From Kineosporia aurantiaca JCM 3230 (GTDB taxonomy: Bacteria; Actinomycetota; Actinomycetes; Actinomycetales; Kineosporiaceae): 64,000 bases of DNA. The notes under the pieces are model-generated. The model had not been told where the DNA came from. It worked only from the letters and a program-made list of their open reading frames with translations, and did not search any database. Location: positions 248,001 to 312,000 of the forward strand of contig JODP01000012.1 of the NCBI GenBank assembly GCA_000719025.1, given 5' to 3'. Each line of letters opens with the position of its first letter. The stretch's first letter is position 1. The translations under genes and the position numbers were made by a program. This document shows, one piece after another, positions 8,511 to 15,925 of this stretch.

Positions 8511-10109
8511 CTAGCCGGTGAACCCCGGGACGGCCCCCGAACCGCCGGTGGCGGCGCCCGGCGTGGGCAGTTCGTTGGCCGGGCAGGTGACGTCCGACGT
8601 GCTGCCGCTGGTGCGCTGGGGCAGCGTGCCGACCTCGAGGTAGTTCACCAGCGCCGAGCCGACGCAGGTGGTCGAGGTGCCGTCGGCCGGGACCGAGCCG
8701 CTGCTCTCCACCAGGACCGCCTTGGGGAAGAGCTTGCGCACCGAAAGGGCGCTTTCGTAGGTCGTGTTCGGCTCGATCGTGCTGTCGATCAGCATCAGCG
8801 TGGCCGGGGCCTTGGAGCCGTCGATCGCGAACGACTTCTGGCTGCGCACCGGCCAGGTCCGGCAGGGCGCCATGTACCAGGTGTTCACCCAGGTGGCGAA
8901 GGGCGCCTTGACGTTGCTCGGGCCGGTCGTCCTCAGCCAGCTGTTCCAGTCGGAGGGCCAGGGCGCGTCCGAGCACATGATCGCCGACTGCATGGCGTAG
9001 AGGTTGTCGCTGGTGGTCGGGTAGTTGCCGTCGAACAGGGCGAGGACCTTCGAGGGGTCCTTCTGGTTGATGTAGGCCGAGGCGGCGCTGGCCAGGTTGT
9101 GCCAGTTACCGGTGTTGTAGGTGAGCAGGAACAGCTCGTTCCACACCGCCGGGCCGAAGGCCCCCGCGGTCGGCTTACGGGTCAGCGCGGCCAGCGTGGA
9201 GTCGTACTGCTTGCGGACGTCCGCGGCGGTGGCACCGAGCTGGTAGACGCTGTTGTTCTTGGCCGCCCAGGCACTGAACGCGCCGAGGTTCTGCTCCAGC
9301 GGCTCGTTCTGCCCGAAGTTGAATCCCCACCAGGCGTTCTCCGGAGAGATCGCGCTGTCCAGCACCATCCGGCGGACCCGGTTGGGGAACAGCGTGCCGT
9401 AGACCTCGCCGAGGTAGGCGCCGTACCAGTAGCCGTAGTAGTTCAGCTGGGCCTGGCCGATCGCCTTGCGCAGGCTGTCCAGGTCCTTGGCGATGTCGGT
9501 GGTGTGCACGTGCTCCAGCAGCGGGCTCTTGGTCTTGGCGCAGGCCGCCGCGTAGCTGTCGGCGATCTTCTCGTTCTTCTGCAGGTCCTTCTTGGTGGCC
9601 GGGATGTAGGAGATCCGGTGGTGGGTGTTCAGGTCCGGAACGCATTCCAGGGCCGGCTGGCTGGCCCCGACTCCGCGGGCGTCGAAGCCGTACCAGTCGT
9701 AGTCGCCGCTGGTGGTCTTGGGCAGCAGCTGGCCCCAGCCGGACTGGCCCAGGCCGGAGGCCCCGGCTGAGGTCAGGTTGGCCACCATGGCGCCCTGATA
9801 GTCGTTCTTCGGGGAGGTGGCCCGGATCCGGGAGACCGCCACCTTGATCTTCGTCCCGCTGGGCCGGTCGTAGTCCAGCGGCACGGTGAGGAACCCGCAC
9901 TCGGCCGAGAGCGACTGCAGGGTGCTGTCGGTGCAGGCCGACCACTGGATCGGCGGCGGGGTGTAGGCCACCTGGGCACCGGCCGACAGCTCGGCCAGGG
10001 CGTTCTTGCTGGTGTCGGAGTCGGCGGAGGCGGGCGAGAGGTAGAAGGCCCCGGCCGCCAGACCGGCACTGGCGGCGACCGCGACCAGGGCGATCACAGT
10101 CTTCTTCAT
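8511..10109 (-). CDS. Secreted S33 (tripeptidyl aminopeptidase-like) alpha/beta hydrolase with degenerate active site
   Basis: A 532-residue protein with a Sec signal peptide (KK near the N-terminus, hydrophobic stretch, likely cut after SPASA). The fold matches actinobacterial secreted tripeptidyl aminopeptidases, for example LTVPLDYDRP near the start, YGFDARGVG, and the C-terminal Cys-rich region. The nucleophile elbow, normally GFSYGTYLG, reads GYWYGAYLG, with Trp228 in place of Ser. The oxyanion motif GGPGGSG is TSAGASG. The acid region reads STIEPNTTY, and no GHG-type catalytic His follows. All catalytic positions are therefore changed. It starts within the stop of the thioesterase gene (ATGA), so the two are translationally coupled. 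Inference: a non-catalytic or altered-function binding protein for the product, or self-protection. It could still have another activity. Confidence 0.85.
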   Translation of the reverse strand: MKKTVIALVAVAASAGLAAGAFYLSPASADSDTSKNALAELSAGAQVAYTPPPIQWSACTDSTLQSLSAECGFLTVPLDYDRPSGTKIKVAVSRIRATSPKNDYQGAMVANLTSAGASGLGQSGWGQLLPKTTSGDYDWYGFDARGVGASQPALECVPDLNTHHRISYIPATKKDLQKNEKIADSYAAACAKTKSPLLEHVHTTDIAKDLDSLRKAIGQAQLNYYGYWYGAYLGEVYGTLFPNRVRRMVLDSAISPENAWWGFNFGQNEPLEQNLGAFSAWAAKNNSVYQLGATAADVRKQYDSTLAALTRKPTAGAFGPAVWNELFLLTYNTGNWHNLASAASAYINQKDPSKVLALFDGNYPTTSDNLYAMQSAIMCSDAPWPSDWNSWLRTTGPSNVKAPFATWVNTWYMAPCRTWPVRSQKSFAIDGSKAPATLMLIDSTIEPNTTYESALSVRKLFPKAVLVESSGSVPADGTSTTCVGSALVNYLEVGTLPQRTSGSTSDVTCPANELPTPGAATGGSGAVPGFTG

Positions 10110-10876
10110 GGCTTTCCCATCGTTCGGTGGGTGCGCAGGTGCTGGTCCAGCACCCCGATCACGGCGGCGGTCCGGTCGGACAGGAAGAAGTGCCCTCCGG
10201 GGAACACCTCGAGGTCGAATTCCGCGGTGGTGTGCTTCTCCCAGGCCCGGGCGTCGTCCAGGGAGGTCTTCGGGTCCGCGTCCCCGGTCATCGCCGTGAT
10301 CGGGGTGTCGACGGTGGCGCCCGGCTCACCCTGGTAGGTCTCGGCCGCCTGATAGTCCGCGCGCAGGGCGGGCAGCGCGGCGCGCATCAGCTCGTCGTCG
10401 TTCAGCACCAGGGACGAGGTGCCGTTGAGCCGGCGGATCTCGGCCAGTAGACCGGCGTCGTCCAGGCGGTGCACCCTTTCCTCGCGGTAGATCGAGGGAG
10501 CCCGGCGGCCGGAGGCGAACAGCCGCACCGGGCGGCGGCCCTCGGCCTCGAACCGGCGGATCACCTCGAACGCCAGCGAGGCGCCCATGCTGTGGCCGAA
10601 AAAGCTTACCGGCAGATCGTCCTGTGACCGGAGGATCTCGTGCACCTGGGCGCTGAGGACGTGAAGATCGGTGACCGGCTTCTCGTTCCGCCGGTCCTGC
10701 CGCCCGGGGTACTGCACGGCCACCACGTCCACGTGCGGACTGAGCGCGGCGGCGACCGGCAGGAAGAAGGACGCCGAGCCACCGGCATGGGCCAGGCAGA
10801 CCAGGCGCGCGGTGGCCGTCGCGGAGGGACGGTAACGGCGGAGCCAGAGTTCGGGGGCGCCGGATGGCTGGGACAT
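10106..10876 (-). CDS. Type II thioesterase
   Basis: A 256-residue alpha/beta hydrolase of the external (TEII) class that clears misloaded acyl groups from PKS/NRPS carrier proteins. GHSMG carries the nucleophile Ser96. An Asp in GDADPKT and His in FPGGHFFL complete the triad. ATG at 10876 has CTGGAG upstream. Its stop overlaps the start of the S33-like gene. A perfect StrR-type operator lies 108 bases upstream, so it is probably controlled by the StrR-like gene just upstream on the same strand. It may also supply release for the NRPS, which lacks its own thioesterase, but that is inference. Confidence 0.93.
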   Translation of the reverse strand: MSQPSGAPELWLRRYRPSATATARLVCLAHAGGSASFFLPVAAALSPHVDVVAVQYPGRQDRRNEKPVTDLHVLSAQVHEILRSQDDLPVSFFGHSMGASLAFEVIRRFEAEGRRPVRLFASGRRAPSIYREERVHRLDDAGLLAEIRRLNGTSSLVLNDDELMRAALPALRADYQAAETYQGEPGATVDTPITAMTGDADPKTSLDDARAWEKHTTAEFDLEVFPGGHFFLSDRTAAVIGVLDQHLRTHRTMGKP

Positions 10877-10983
10877 GCCGCTCCAGGATTCGTGTCGGTT
10901 TGCTGTCTGATCGCTGTGGGACCGGTCGGGCCCGGGGATAAAGGAAGGTGAAGTCCGGGATAAGTCATGGCCCGGAACCGGCG

Positions 10984-11028
10984 CCCGGGGTGTTCAACCG
11001 GGGACGGACGGCGGTTGAACACCCCGGG
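10984..11028. promoter_or_regulatory. StrR/NovG-type operator, site 2, in a 17-base perfect inverted repeat
   Basis: The core GTTCAACCG (10992-11000), 11-base spacer and CGGTTGAAC (11012-11020) match the StrR/NovG architecture. Here the symmetry extends outward to 17 bases per arm (10984-11000 with 11012-11028). It sits between the stop of the StrR-like gene and the thioesterase start, so it can both bind the regulator and form an RNA hairpin that ends the regulator transcript. Confidence 0.9.
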
Positions 11029-11052
11029 CAATCATTCGGACGGCTGCCCGAA

Positions 11053-12249
11053 TTACCGGACCGTGGTCGGGGCCGTCTCCATTCCCGGCGCATATTCCAT
11101 GACATTCCGGCGGCGCCGCAATTCCTCGGCAAATTCGATCCATTCCTGCCCGGCCCGGTCGGCGACCGAACTCAGGGCGCCCAGCCAATGTGCCGGAACG
11201 GTGTCCACGAATTCCCGCCATTCCCCGGAATTGATCACGTGCATGACCATCCAGCTCATGAAGGCGCGGCCGTTGTCGGTGTACTTCAGGGCCGGGTCGT
11301 TGGCCAGCTTGGGCGACAGCGCCGGCCAGCCCGGCGGGCGGGTGCCCCGCGGGCCGCCCGGGACCGTGCTCCGGCCCTCGAGCGGACCGGGTGCGGGCAG
11401 GCCGGGGGTGAGCGAGGGGGCCGGCCGCCGGCTGCCGTCGGTGGGCCGACGGGTCTCCGGCCGGGTGACCCCGGACCGGCCCGGGCCCTCGGCGTCGCGG
11501 GCCGCCGCGGCGGCCCGCCCGGTGATCACCGGATCCACCCCACGGCGGATCCGGGCGCGGACGTCCTGGGCCGTGGCCGGGGCGACGTCGGCCTCCCGGG
11601 CGATCTCCCGCAGCGAGGCGTCCGGCCTGGCCAGGATGTATTCGGCGGCCCGGCGGCGGCCTTCGGCGGCGGTCAGCGGACGGCGCTTGCCGTCCCGGCC
11701 GAGCCGCTTGCCCTCGGGTTTCGCGGTGGCGCCCGGATCCTCGCACTGCCGTCGCCGGATCCCGGCGATGGTCTTGGCGCTGAGCCCGGTGGCGACCCCG
11801 ATGGCGCGGTCGGACCAGTCCGGGTGCCAGGTGACGATCTGCCGGGCCCCGGCCATCCGGTCGGCCCGGCTGAGCGGGAGCCCGTGCCAGGTGTTGGCCC
11901 GCACCGCGAGGATGAACGCCTCCTCGTCGGAGCAGTCGATCAGCCGGACCCGGATCTCCTCTTCACCGCGCAGCCGGGCGGCGGCGAAGCGGTGCATTCC
12001 GTCGACGATCCGCGAACCGGCCCGTTGCACGAGCAGCGGCGGCAGTTCGGCGGTGTCGGCCACCTCGGCCAGGAGTTGCACGTGGGCCTGGTCGGTACCG
12101 GTACCGCGGACCGGCCGGCCCGGCTCCAGCCGGGCCAGCGCCAGGGTGTGGACAGGGAGCCGCTCAATCGCCTCGGCAGAGTCGAACAGGGGATTTCCGA
12201 GAATCGAATTCACCACGGAAACGTCGGTCGATGCGACGTTCAGGGGCAT
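11053..12249 (-). CDS. StrR/NovG-family cluster-situated transcriptional activator (ParB-like N-terminal domain)
   Basis: A 398-residue protein. ATG 12249 is chosen for GAAAGGA seven bases upstream, in preference to an ATG 25 codons earlier. A ParB/Spo0J-like N-terminal domain has the box RIVDGMHRFAAA. A helix-turn-helix follows (WSDRAIGVATGLSAKTI), then a second one (SLREIAREADVAPATAQ). The C-terminus (ALKYTDNGRAFMSW) resembles StrR, NovG and glycopeptide regulators. Such proteins activate antibiotic clusters by binding GTTCRACTG-N11-CRGTYGAAC. Two perfect copies of that form lie in this cluster, before the NRPS/monooxygenase pair and the thioesterase operon. No such site was found before the regulator itself, so autoregulation is not supported. 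Confidence 0.93.
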   Translation of the reverse strand: MPLNVASTDVSVVNSILGNPLFDSAEAIERLPVHTLALARLEPGRPVRGTGTDQAHVQLLAEVADTAELPPLLVQRAGSRIVDGMHRFAAARLRGEEEIRVRLIDCSDEEAFILAVRANTWHGLPLSRADRMAGARQIVTWHPDWSDRAIGVATGLSAKTIAGIRRRQCEDPGATAKPEGKRLGRDGKRRPLTAAEGRRRAAEYILARPDASLREIAREADVAPATAQDVRARIRRGVDPVITGRAAAAARDAEGPGRSGVTRPETRRPTDGSRRPAPSLTPGLPAPGPLEGRSTVPGGPRGTRPPGWPALSPKLANDPALKYTDNGRAFMSWMVMHVINSGEWREFVDTVPAHWLGALSSVADRAGQEWIEFAEELRRRRNVMEYAPGMETAPTTVR

Positions 12250-12851
12250 TGCGGCATCCTTTCCCGGGCCGGAGGGAGCCCGCACTTTCACAGCTGTGAT
12301 CCGCGACACGCGGGACGCGCTCACGTCGATCGCGACGAGCGCAATTGAAGGGGAGGCTAACCGCCGTAAATCCGGCCCGGCAATGCCGGGCGCCGATCAT
12401 TCGGTTGGTCGTAAGACGCGCTTCACCTTGCTCCGGACCGCATAATTACCGGGCCTTTCCCATACCTCTTTCGATACCCGGGACGGATACGGGTGTGCAT
12501 CGGAAAGGCCGCCCGGCCGTCTCGATGTGACGCACCTCGCGCCGCTTTTCGCGGTCCGGGCCTTGCGTCGGAGGGGGCGGTTGGGACGGGGGGTGCAGGG
12601 GTGAACGTCGATGTCGTATTAATGTTGATTGCTGCTCACCATCCGGACGGTGGGGATTGATCCGGTCCTGGTTGGTTGAACGACATGACCCTCCCCACCG
12701 GAGGCCGCCCGGCACCCGCCGGAGCGGCCGGTCGCGACCTGCCCACCGGCAGGCGGGAAGTCATCGATCACGGTCCGGGAACAGCTGCTGAGCAGCCTGA
12801 TTCGGCCGGTACCTGATCAACGGTCCACCGGAACGACAGTAAGGCCCCCCG
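12250..12851. other. 602-base intergenic region between divergent regulators
   Basis: It holds the divergent upstream regions of the StrR-like and LuxR-like genes. I see no supported gene. An A/T-richer patch lies at ~12600-12640, and a single operator half-site (GTTGAAC) at 12675-12681 has no partner. Confidence 0.7.
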
Positions 12852-13607
12852 ATGCCCGTCCCCGCCGACCGGACCCGAGTGCTGATCGTGGGCCCGCACG
12901 CCCTGGTCCGCGACGGGATCCGGGCCATGCTCACCGGTCACGACGACCTTTCCGTGGTCGGTGACTGCGCCGCCGGGCCGCCGGCCGTGACCCTGAGCGC
13001 CCGGCGCCGGCCGGATGTCGTGCTGCTCGATCAGGAGGAGACCGGCGGCCCGGCCGAGAAGGAGGTCCTGCGGCTGCGCGAGGCCTCGCCGGACAGCGCG
13101 GTGATCGTGCTCTCCCCGAAGGCTGTCCCGGATCTGATCCGGGCCCAGATCGACTGCGGCGCAAGAGGGTTTCTGCTCAAGAGCATCCAGTGCCCGGACC
13201 TGCTGGCCGCGCTCCGCGCGGTCCGCGAGGACGGCCGGTTGCTGGTGCTCGGGGTCCCCGAGGAGACGGTGCGCCGGATCGACGTCCCGCCCGGGATGCG
13301 GGTCGAGCCGGCCCGGGCCCGGTCGCAACCGGTCCCCGAGCGGGTGGCCGGGCTCTCGGCCCGCGAGCTGGAGGTGCTCGCCCTGGTCGGGCAGGCGCTC
13401 AGCAACGGCCAGATCGCCTCCCGGCTGGCGCTGACCGAGGCCACGGTGAAACGGCACCTGCGCAACATCTTCGGCAAGCTCGGAGCGGTCTCCCGGCTGG
13501 ACGCGGTGAACAAGATGGCCGGTCTGCGGCCCGAGCGGGGGCCGGACGCGGTGGGCGATCCGGACGCGCCGGGGATGCTCTGGCTGTGTCGCTGGTACCG
13601 TCCCTGA
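12852..13607 (+). CDS. Orphan NarL/LuxR-type response regulator with atypical receiver
   Basis: A 251-residue protein. The receiver domain (~8-125) keeps the phosphorylatable Asp60 (VVLLDQEE) and the Lys in GFLLKS. The usual acidic pair near the N-terminus (VDDH) reads IVGPHALVRDG, so the metal pocket is altered. The LuxR helix-turn-helix lies at ~165-220 (LSARELEVLALVGQALSNGQI, then ATVKRHLRNIFGKL). No histidine kinase is adjacent, so it probably works without phosphorylation or senses something else. ATG 12852 follows AAGG at ~7 bases. It lies between the StrR-like gene and the exporter operon and is likely a second cluster regulator. Confidence 0.88.
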   Translation: MPVPADRTRVLIVGPHALVRDGIRAMLTGHDDLSVVGDCAAGPPAVTLSARRRPDVVLLDQEETGGPAEKEVLRLREASPDSAVIVLSPKAVPDLIRAQIDCGARGFLLKSIQCPDLLAALRAVREDGRLLVLGVPEETVRRIDVPPGMRVEPARARSQPVPERVAGLSARELEVLALVGQALSNGQIASRLALTEATVKRHLRNIFGKLGAVSRLDAVNKMAGLRPERGPDAVGDPDAPGMLWLCRWYRP

Positions 13608-13632
13608 AACCCGCCGGAAACCGGCCGGCCCT

Positions 13633-13660
13633 GTTCAACCGGTGCCCGCGGCAGTCGAAC
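13633..13660. promoter_or_regulatory. Possible degenerate StrR/NovG-type operator, site 3
   Basis: GTTCAACCG at 13633-13641 and CAGTCGAAC at 13652-13660 match the two half-site consensus sequences, but the spacer is 10 rather than 11 bases. It lies 142 bases before the small gene that opens the exporter operon. The altered spacing makes it a weaker candidate. Confidence 0.45.
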
Positions 13661-13802
13661 GGCCGTGGTTGTCCCCGGCCCGGCCCCCTGGTTAGGGTGC
13701 GGGTGCCTGGTGAAAAGCGTTCACCGGCCTTCCAAGTCGGTGCCGACAGAGCTGTGTTGTCGAGCCGGCCACCAGAACCAGACACCGAAGGGGTGACGAG
13801 CG

Positions 13803-14135
13803 GTGGGACATGTGTTCTCGCTAGTTCTCAGCCGGGAGATCACGGACGACGAGACCGCCGCGCTGCGTGAGGCCGGTTGCGCGGAGGCCGTTTTCGGCAC
13901 CGACCAGCTGCCGACCAACGCCGAGGTGACGGTCGCCAAGCTGGACTTCGACGACACCGTGTCGCCGTCGCTGGCCGAGGCGATCGAGGGTGCGCTCGAG
14001 GCGGTCAAGGCCGTCCCCGACCTGACCGTGCCCGGCCTGACCGTGCCGGCCGTGAAGAAGGCCCCCCAGGACGGCGAGAACCCGGCCGTGGTCGAGGGCG
14101 AGGTCGTCGAGACGGCCGGCGCCGTCGCGGAGTAG
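13803..14135 (+). CDS. Small acidic conserved-type protein of unknown function
   Basis: A 110-residue protein starting at GTG 13803 with GAAGGGG about 9 bases upstream. Residues 1-80 are well structured (GHVFSLVLSREITDDE, AEAVFGTDQLP, KLDFDDTVSPSLAEAIEGAL). The remainder is Pro/Val/Glu-rich with VPDLTVPGLTVPA and an acidic end. No signal or membrane segment is seen. I do not recognise a named family. It heads the transcript of the ABC exporter (59-base gap), so it may belong to transport or regulation of the product. It is not an MbtH protein. Confidence 0.75.
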   Translation: MGHVFSLVLSREITDDETAALREAGCAEAVFGTDQLPTNAEVTVAKLDFDDTVSPSLAEAIEGALEAVKAVPDLTVPGLTVPAVKKAPQDGENPAVVEGEVVETAGAVAE

Positions 14136-14194
14136 TCCGCCCTTTCCGAAGAGGTGAACCCGGCCGCCCGGCGAACACAGGACGAAGACACCTG

Positions 14195-15925
14195 ATGGTG
14201 AGTCTGCTCCGTACTTTCCTCCGCCCCTACGCCTGGCTGCTCGCCGTGATCGTCGTGCTCCAGGCGATCGAGGCGGCCGGGAACCTCTATCTCCCGAACC
14301 TGAACGGCCACATCATCGACGACGGCGTGGTCCAGTCCGACCACGACTACATCTGGCGGATGGGCGCCCGGATGCTGTTCGTCTCGATCGGGCTCAGCGT
14401 GGTCGGGGTGATCTGCGTCTACGTCTCCTCGCGGGTGGCGTCGTCGTTGGCCGACCGGCTGCGCACCGCGGTCTACCGGCGGGTGCAGTCGTTCTCGTCG
14501 GTCGAGATGGGCCGCTTCGAGATCTCCTCGCTGACCACCCGCAGCGTCAACGACGTGCAGCAGATCCAGCTGTTCGTCCAGCTCGCCCTCAGCCTGCTGA
14601 TGATCGCGCTGTTCACCTTCGTCGGCGCGGTGGTGATGGCGGTCCGCGAGGCGCCCCGGCTCACCCCGATCCTGCTGGTCACGATCGCCGTGCTGCTGGT
14701 GCTCACCGGCGTGGTGGTGGTCCGGCTGCTGCCCCTGGGCCGGTCCGTGCAGGACCGCACCGACCGGATCAACCAGGTGCTGCGGGAACAGATCTCCGGC
14801 GTCCGGGTGACCCGGGCGTTCCTGCGCACCCCGTGGGAGCGCACCCGGTTCGCGGTCTCCAACGACGAGGTCACCGACGTCTCGATCCGCGCCGCCCGGC
14901 TGTTCTCGGTGGTCTTCGCGGTCGCCGCCGGGGTGACCAACCTGGCCAGCGTCGCGGTGATCTGGTTCGGCGGCAAGCAGATCTCCGACGGTTCGCTGGA
15001 GATCGGCAACCTCACCTCGTTCATCCTCTACCTGCTGCAGATCCTGATCTACACGGTGATCGCGGTGGCGGTGCTGGCGATGGTGCCCCGGGCGGCGGCC
15101 AGCGCCGACCGGATCGGCGAGGTGCTCACCTCGGTCCCGCTGATCGGTGACCCGGAACGGCCCGAGCGGCCGGAGGCGGTCACCGGGCTGGTCGAGCTGC
15201 GCGATGTCACGTTCGGCTACGCCGGTAGTGAGCGGCCGGTGCTGCACGACCTCACCCTTTCCTTCCGCCCGGGTCGCACCACCGGGATCATCGGCGGAAC
15301 CGGCAGCGGCAAGAGCACCCTGCTGCGCCTGGTGCCCCGGCTGCTGGACGCCACCACCGGCGAGGTCCGGGTCAACGGGGTGAACGTGACCGGGCAGCCG
15401 GTGGGCGAGCTGCGGGCGGGTATCGGCCTGGTCCCGCAGACGGCCTTCCTGTTCGCCGGCACGATCGCCTCGAACCTGCGGCTGGCCCGTCCGGAGGCGA
15501 GCGACCAGGAGCTCTGGGCCGCGCTGGAGACGGCGCAGGCCAAGGACTTCGTCGAGACCTACCGGGACGGCCTGGACACCCGGGTCGAACGCGGCGGCGT
15601 GAACTTCTCCGGCGGCCAGCGTCAGCGCCTGGCCATTGCCCGGGCGCTGGTGCGGCGCCCGGACCTGTACCTGTTCGACGACTGTTTCTCGGCCCTGGAC
15701 GCGGCGACCGACACCCGGTTGCGCGCGGCCCTGCGGGCCGGGACGAGTGAGGCGACGGTGGTCATCGTGGCCCAGAGGGCCAGCACGATCATGCATGCGG
15801 ACCAGATCATCGTGCTGGACAACGGACGGGTGGACGGCGTCGGCACGCACGACGAACTGCTGGCCGGGTGCCGCACCTACCAGGAGATCGTGGAGTCCCA
15901 GCTCGGGGTGGGGTCGATCGCATGA
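14195..15925 (+). CDS. ABC exporter half-transporter (degenerate-site subunit)
   Basis: A 576-residue half-transporter: six membrane segments in the first ~300 residues, then a nucleotide-binding domain with Walker A GGTGSGKST, signature FSGGQRQR and Walker B LYLFDD. The catalytic Glu after Walker B is Asp, as in the degenerate site of heterodimeric exporters such as TM287/288 and BmrC/D. ATG 14195 was chosen because the membrane domain begins there and AGGA lies upstream. It overlaps the next gene by ATGA, the usual sign of a heterodimer. Likely role: export of the cluster product. Confidence 0.94.
   Translation: MVSLLRTFLRPYAWLLAVIVVLQAIEAAGNLYLPNLNGHIIDDGVVQSDHDYIWRMGARMLFVSIGLSVVGVICVYVSSRVASSLADRLRTAVYRRVQSFSSVEMGRFEISSLTTRSVNDVQQIQLFVQLALSLLMIALFTFVGAVVMAVREAPRLTPILLVTIAVLLVLTGVVVVRLLPLGRSVQDRTDRINQVLREQISGVRVTRAFLRTPWERTRFAVSNDEVTDVSIRAARLFSVVFAVAAGVTNLASVAVIWFGGKQISDGSLEIGNLTSFILYLLQILIYTVIAVAVLAMVPRAAASADRIGEVLTSVPLIGDPERPERPEAVTGLVELRDVTFGYAGSERPVLHDLTLSFRPGRTTGIIGGTGSGKSTLLRLVPRLLDATTGEVRVNGVNVTGQPVGELRAGIGLVPQTAFLFAGTIASNLRLARPEASDQELWAALETAQAKDFVETYRDGLDTRVERGGVNFSGGQRQRLAIARALVRRPDLYLFDDCFSALDAATDTRLRAALRAGTSEATVVIVAQRASTIMHADQIIVLDNGRVDGVGTHDELLAGCRTYQEIVESQLGVGSIA

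Noticed and set aside
12673..12681. GTTGAAC half-site before the orphan LuxR gene as a further StrR-type operator
   Set aside because: The expected partner 20 bases to the left (about 12653-12661) reads GGGATTGAT-like sequence and does not match, so it is a lone half-site.
13803..14135. MbtH-like NRPS partner
   Set aside because: The length is close, but the conserved MbtH pattern (NPFDD, SLWP, W residues) is absent.
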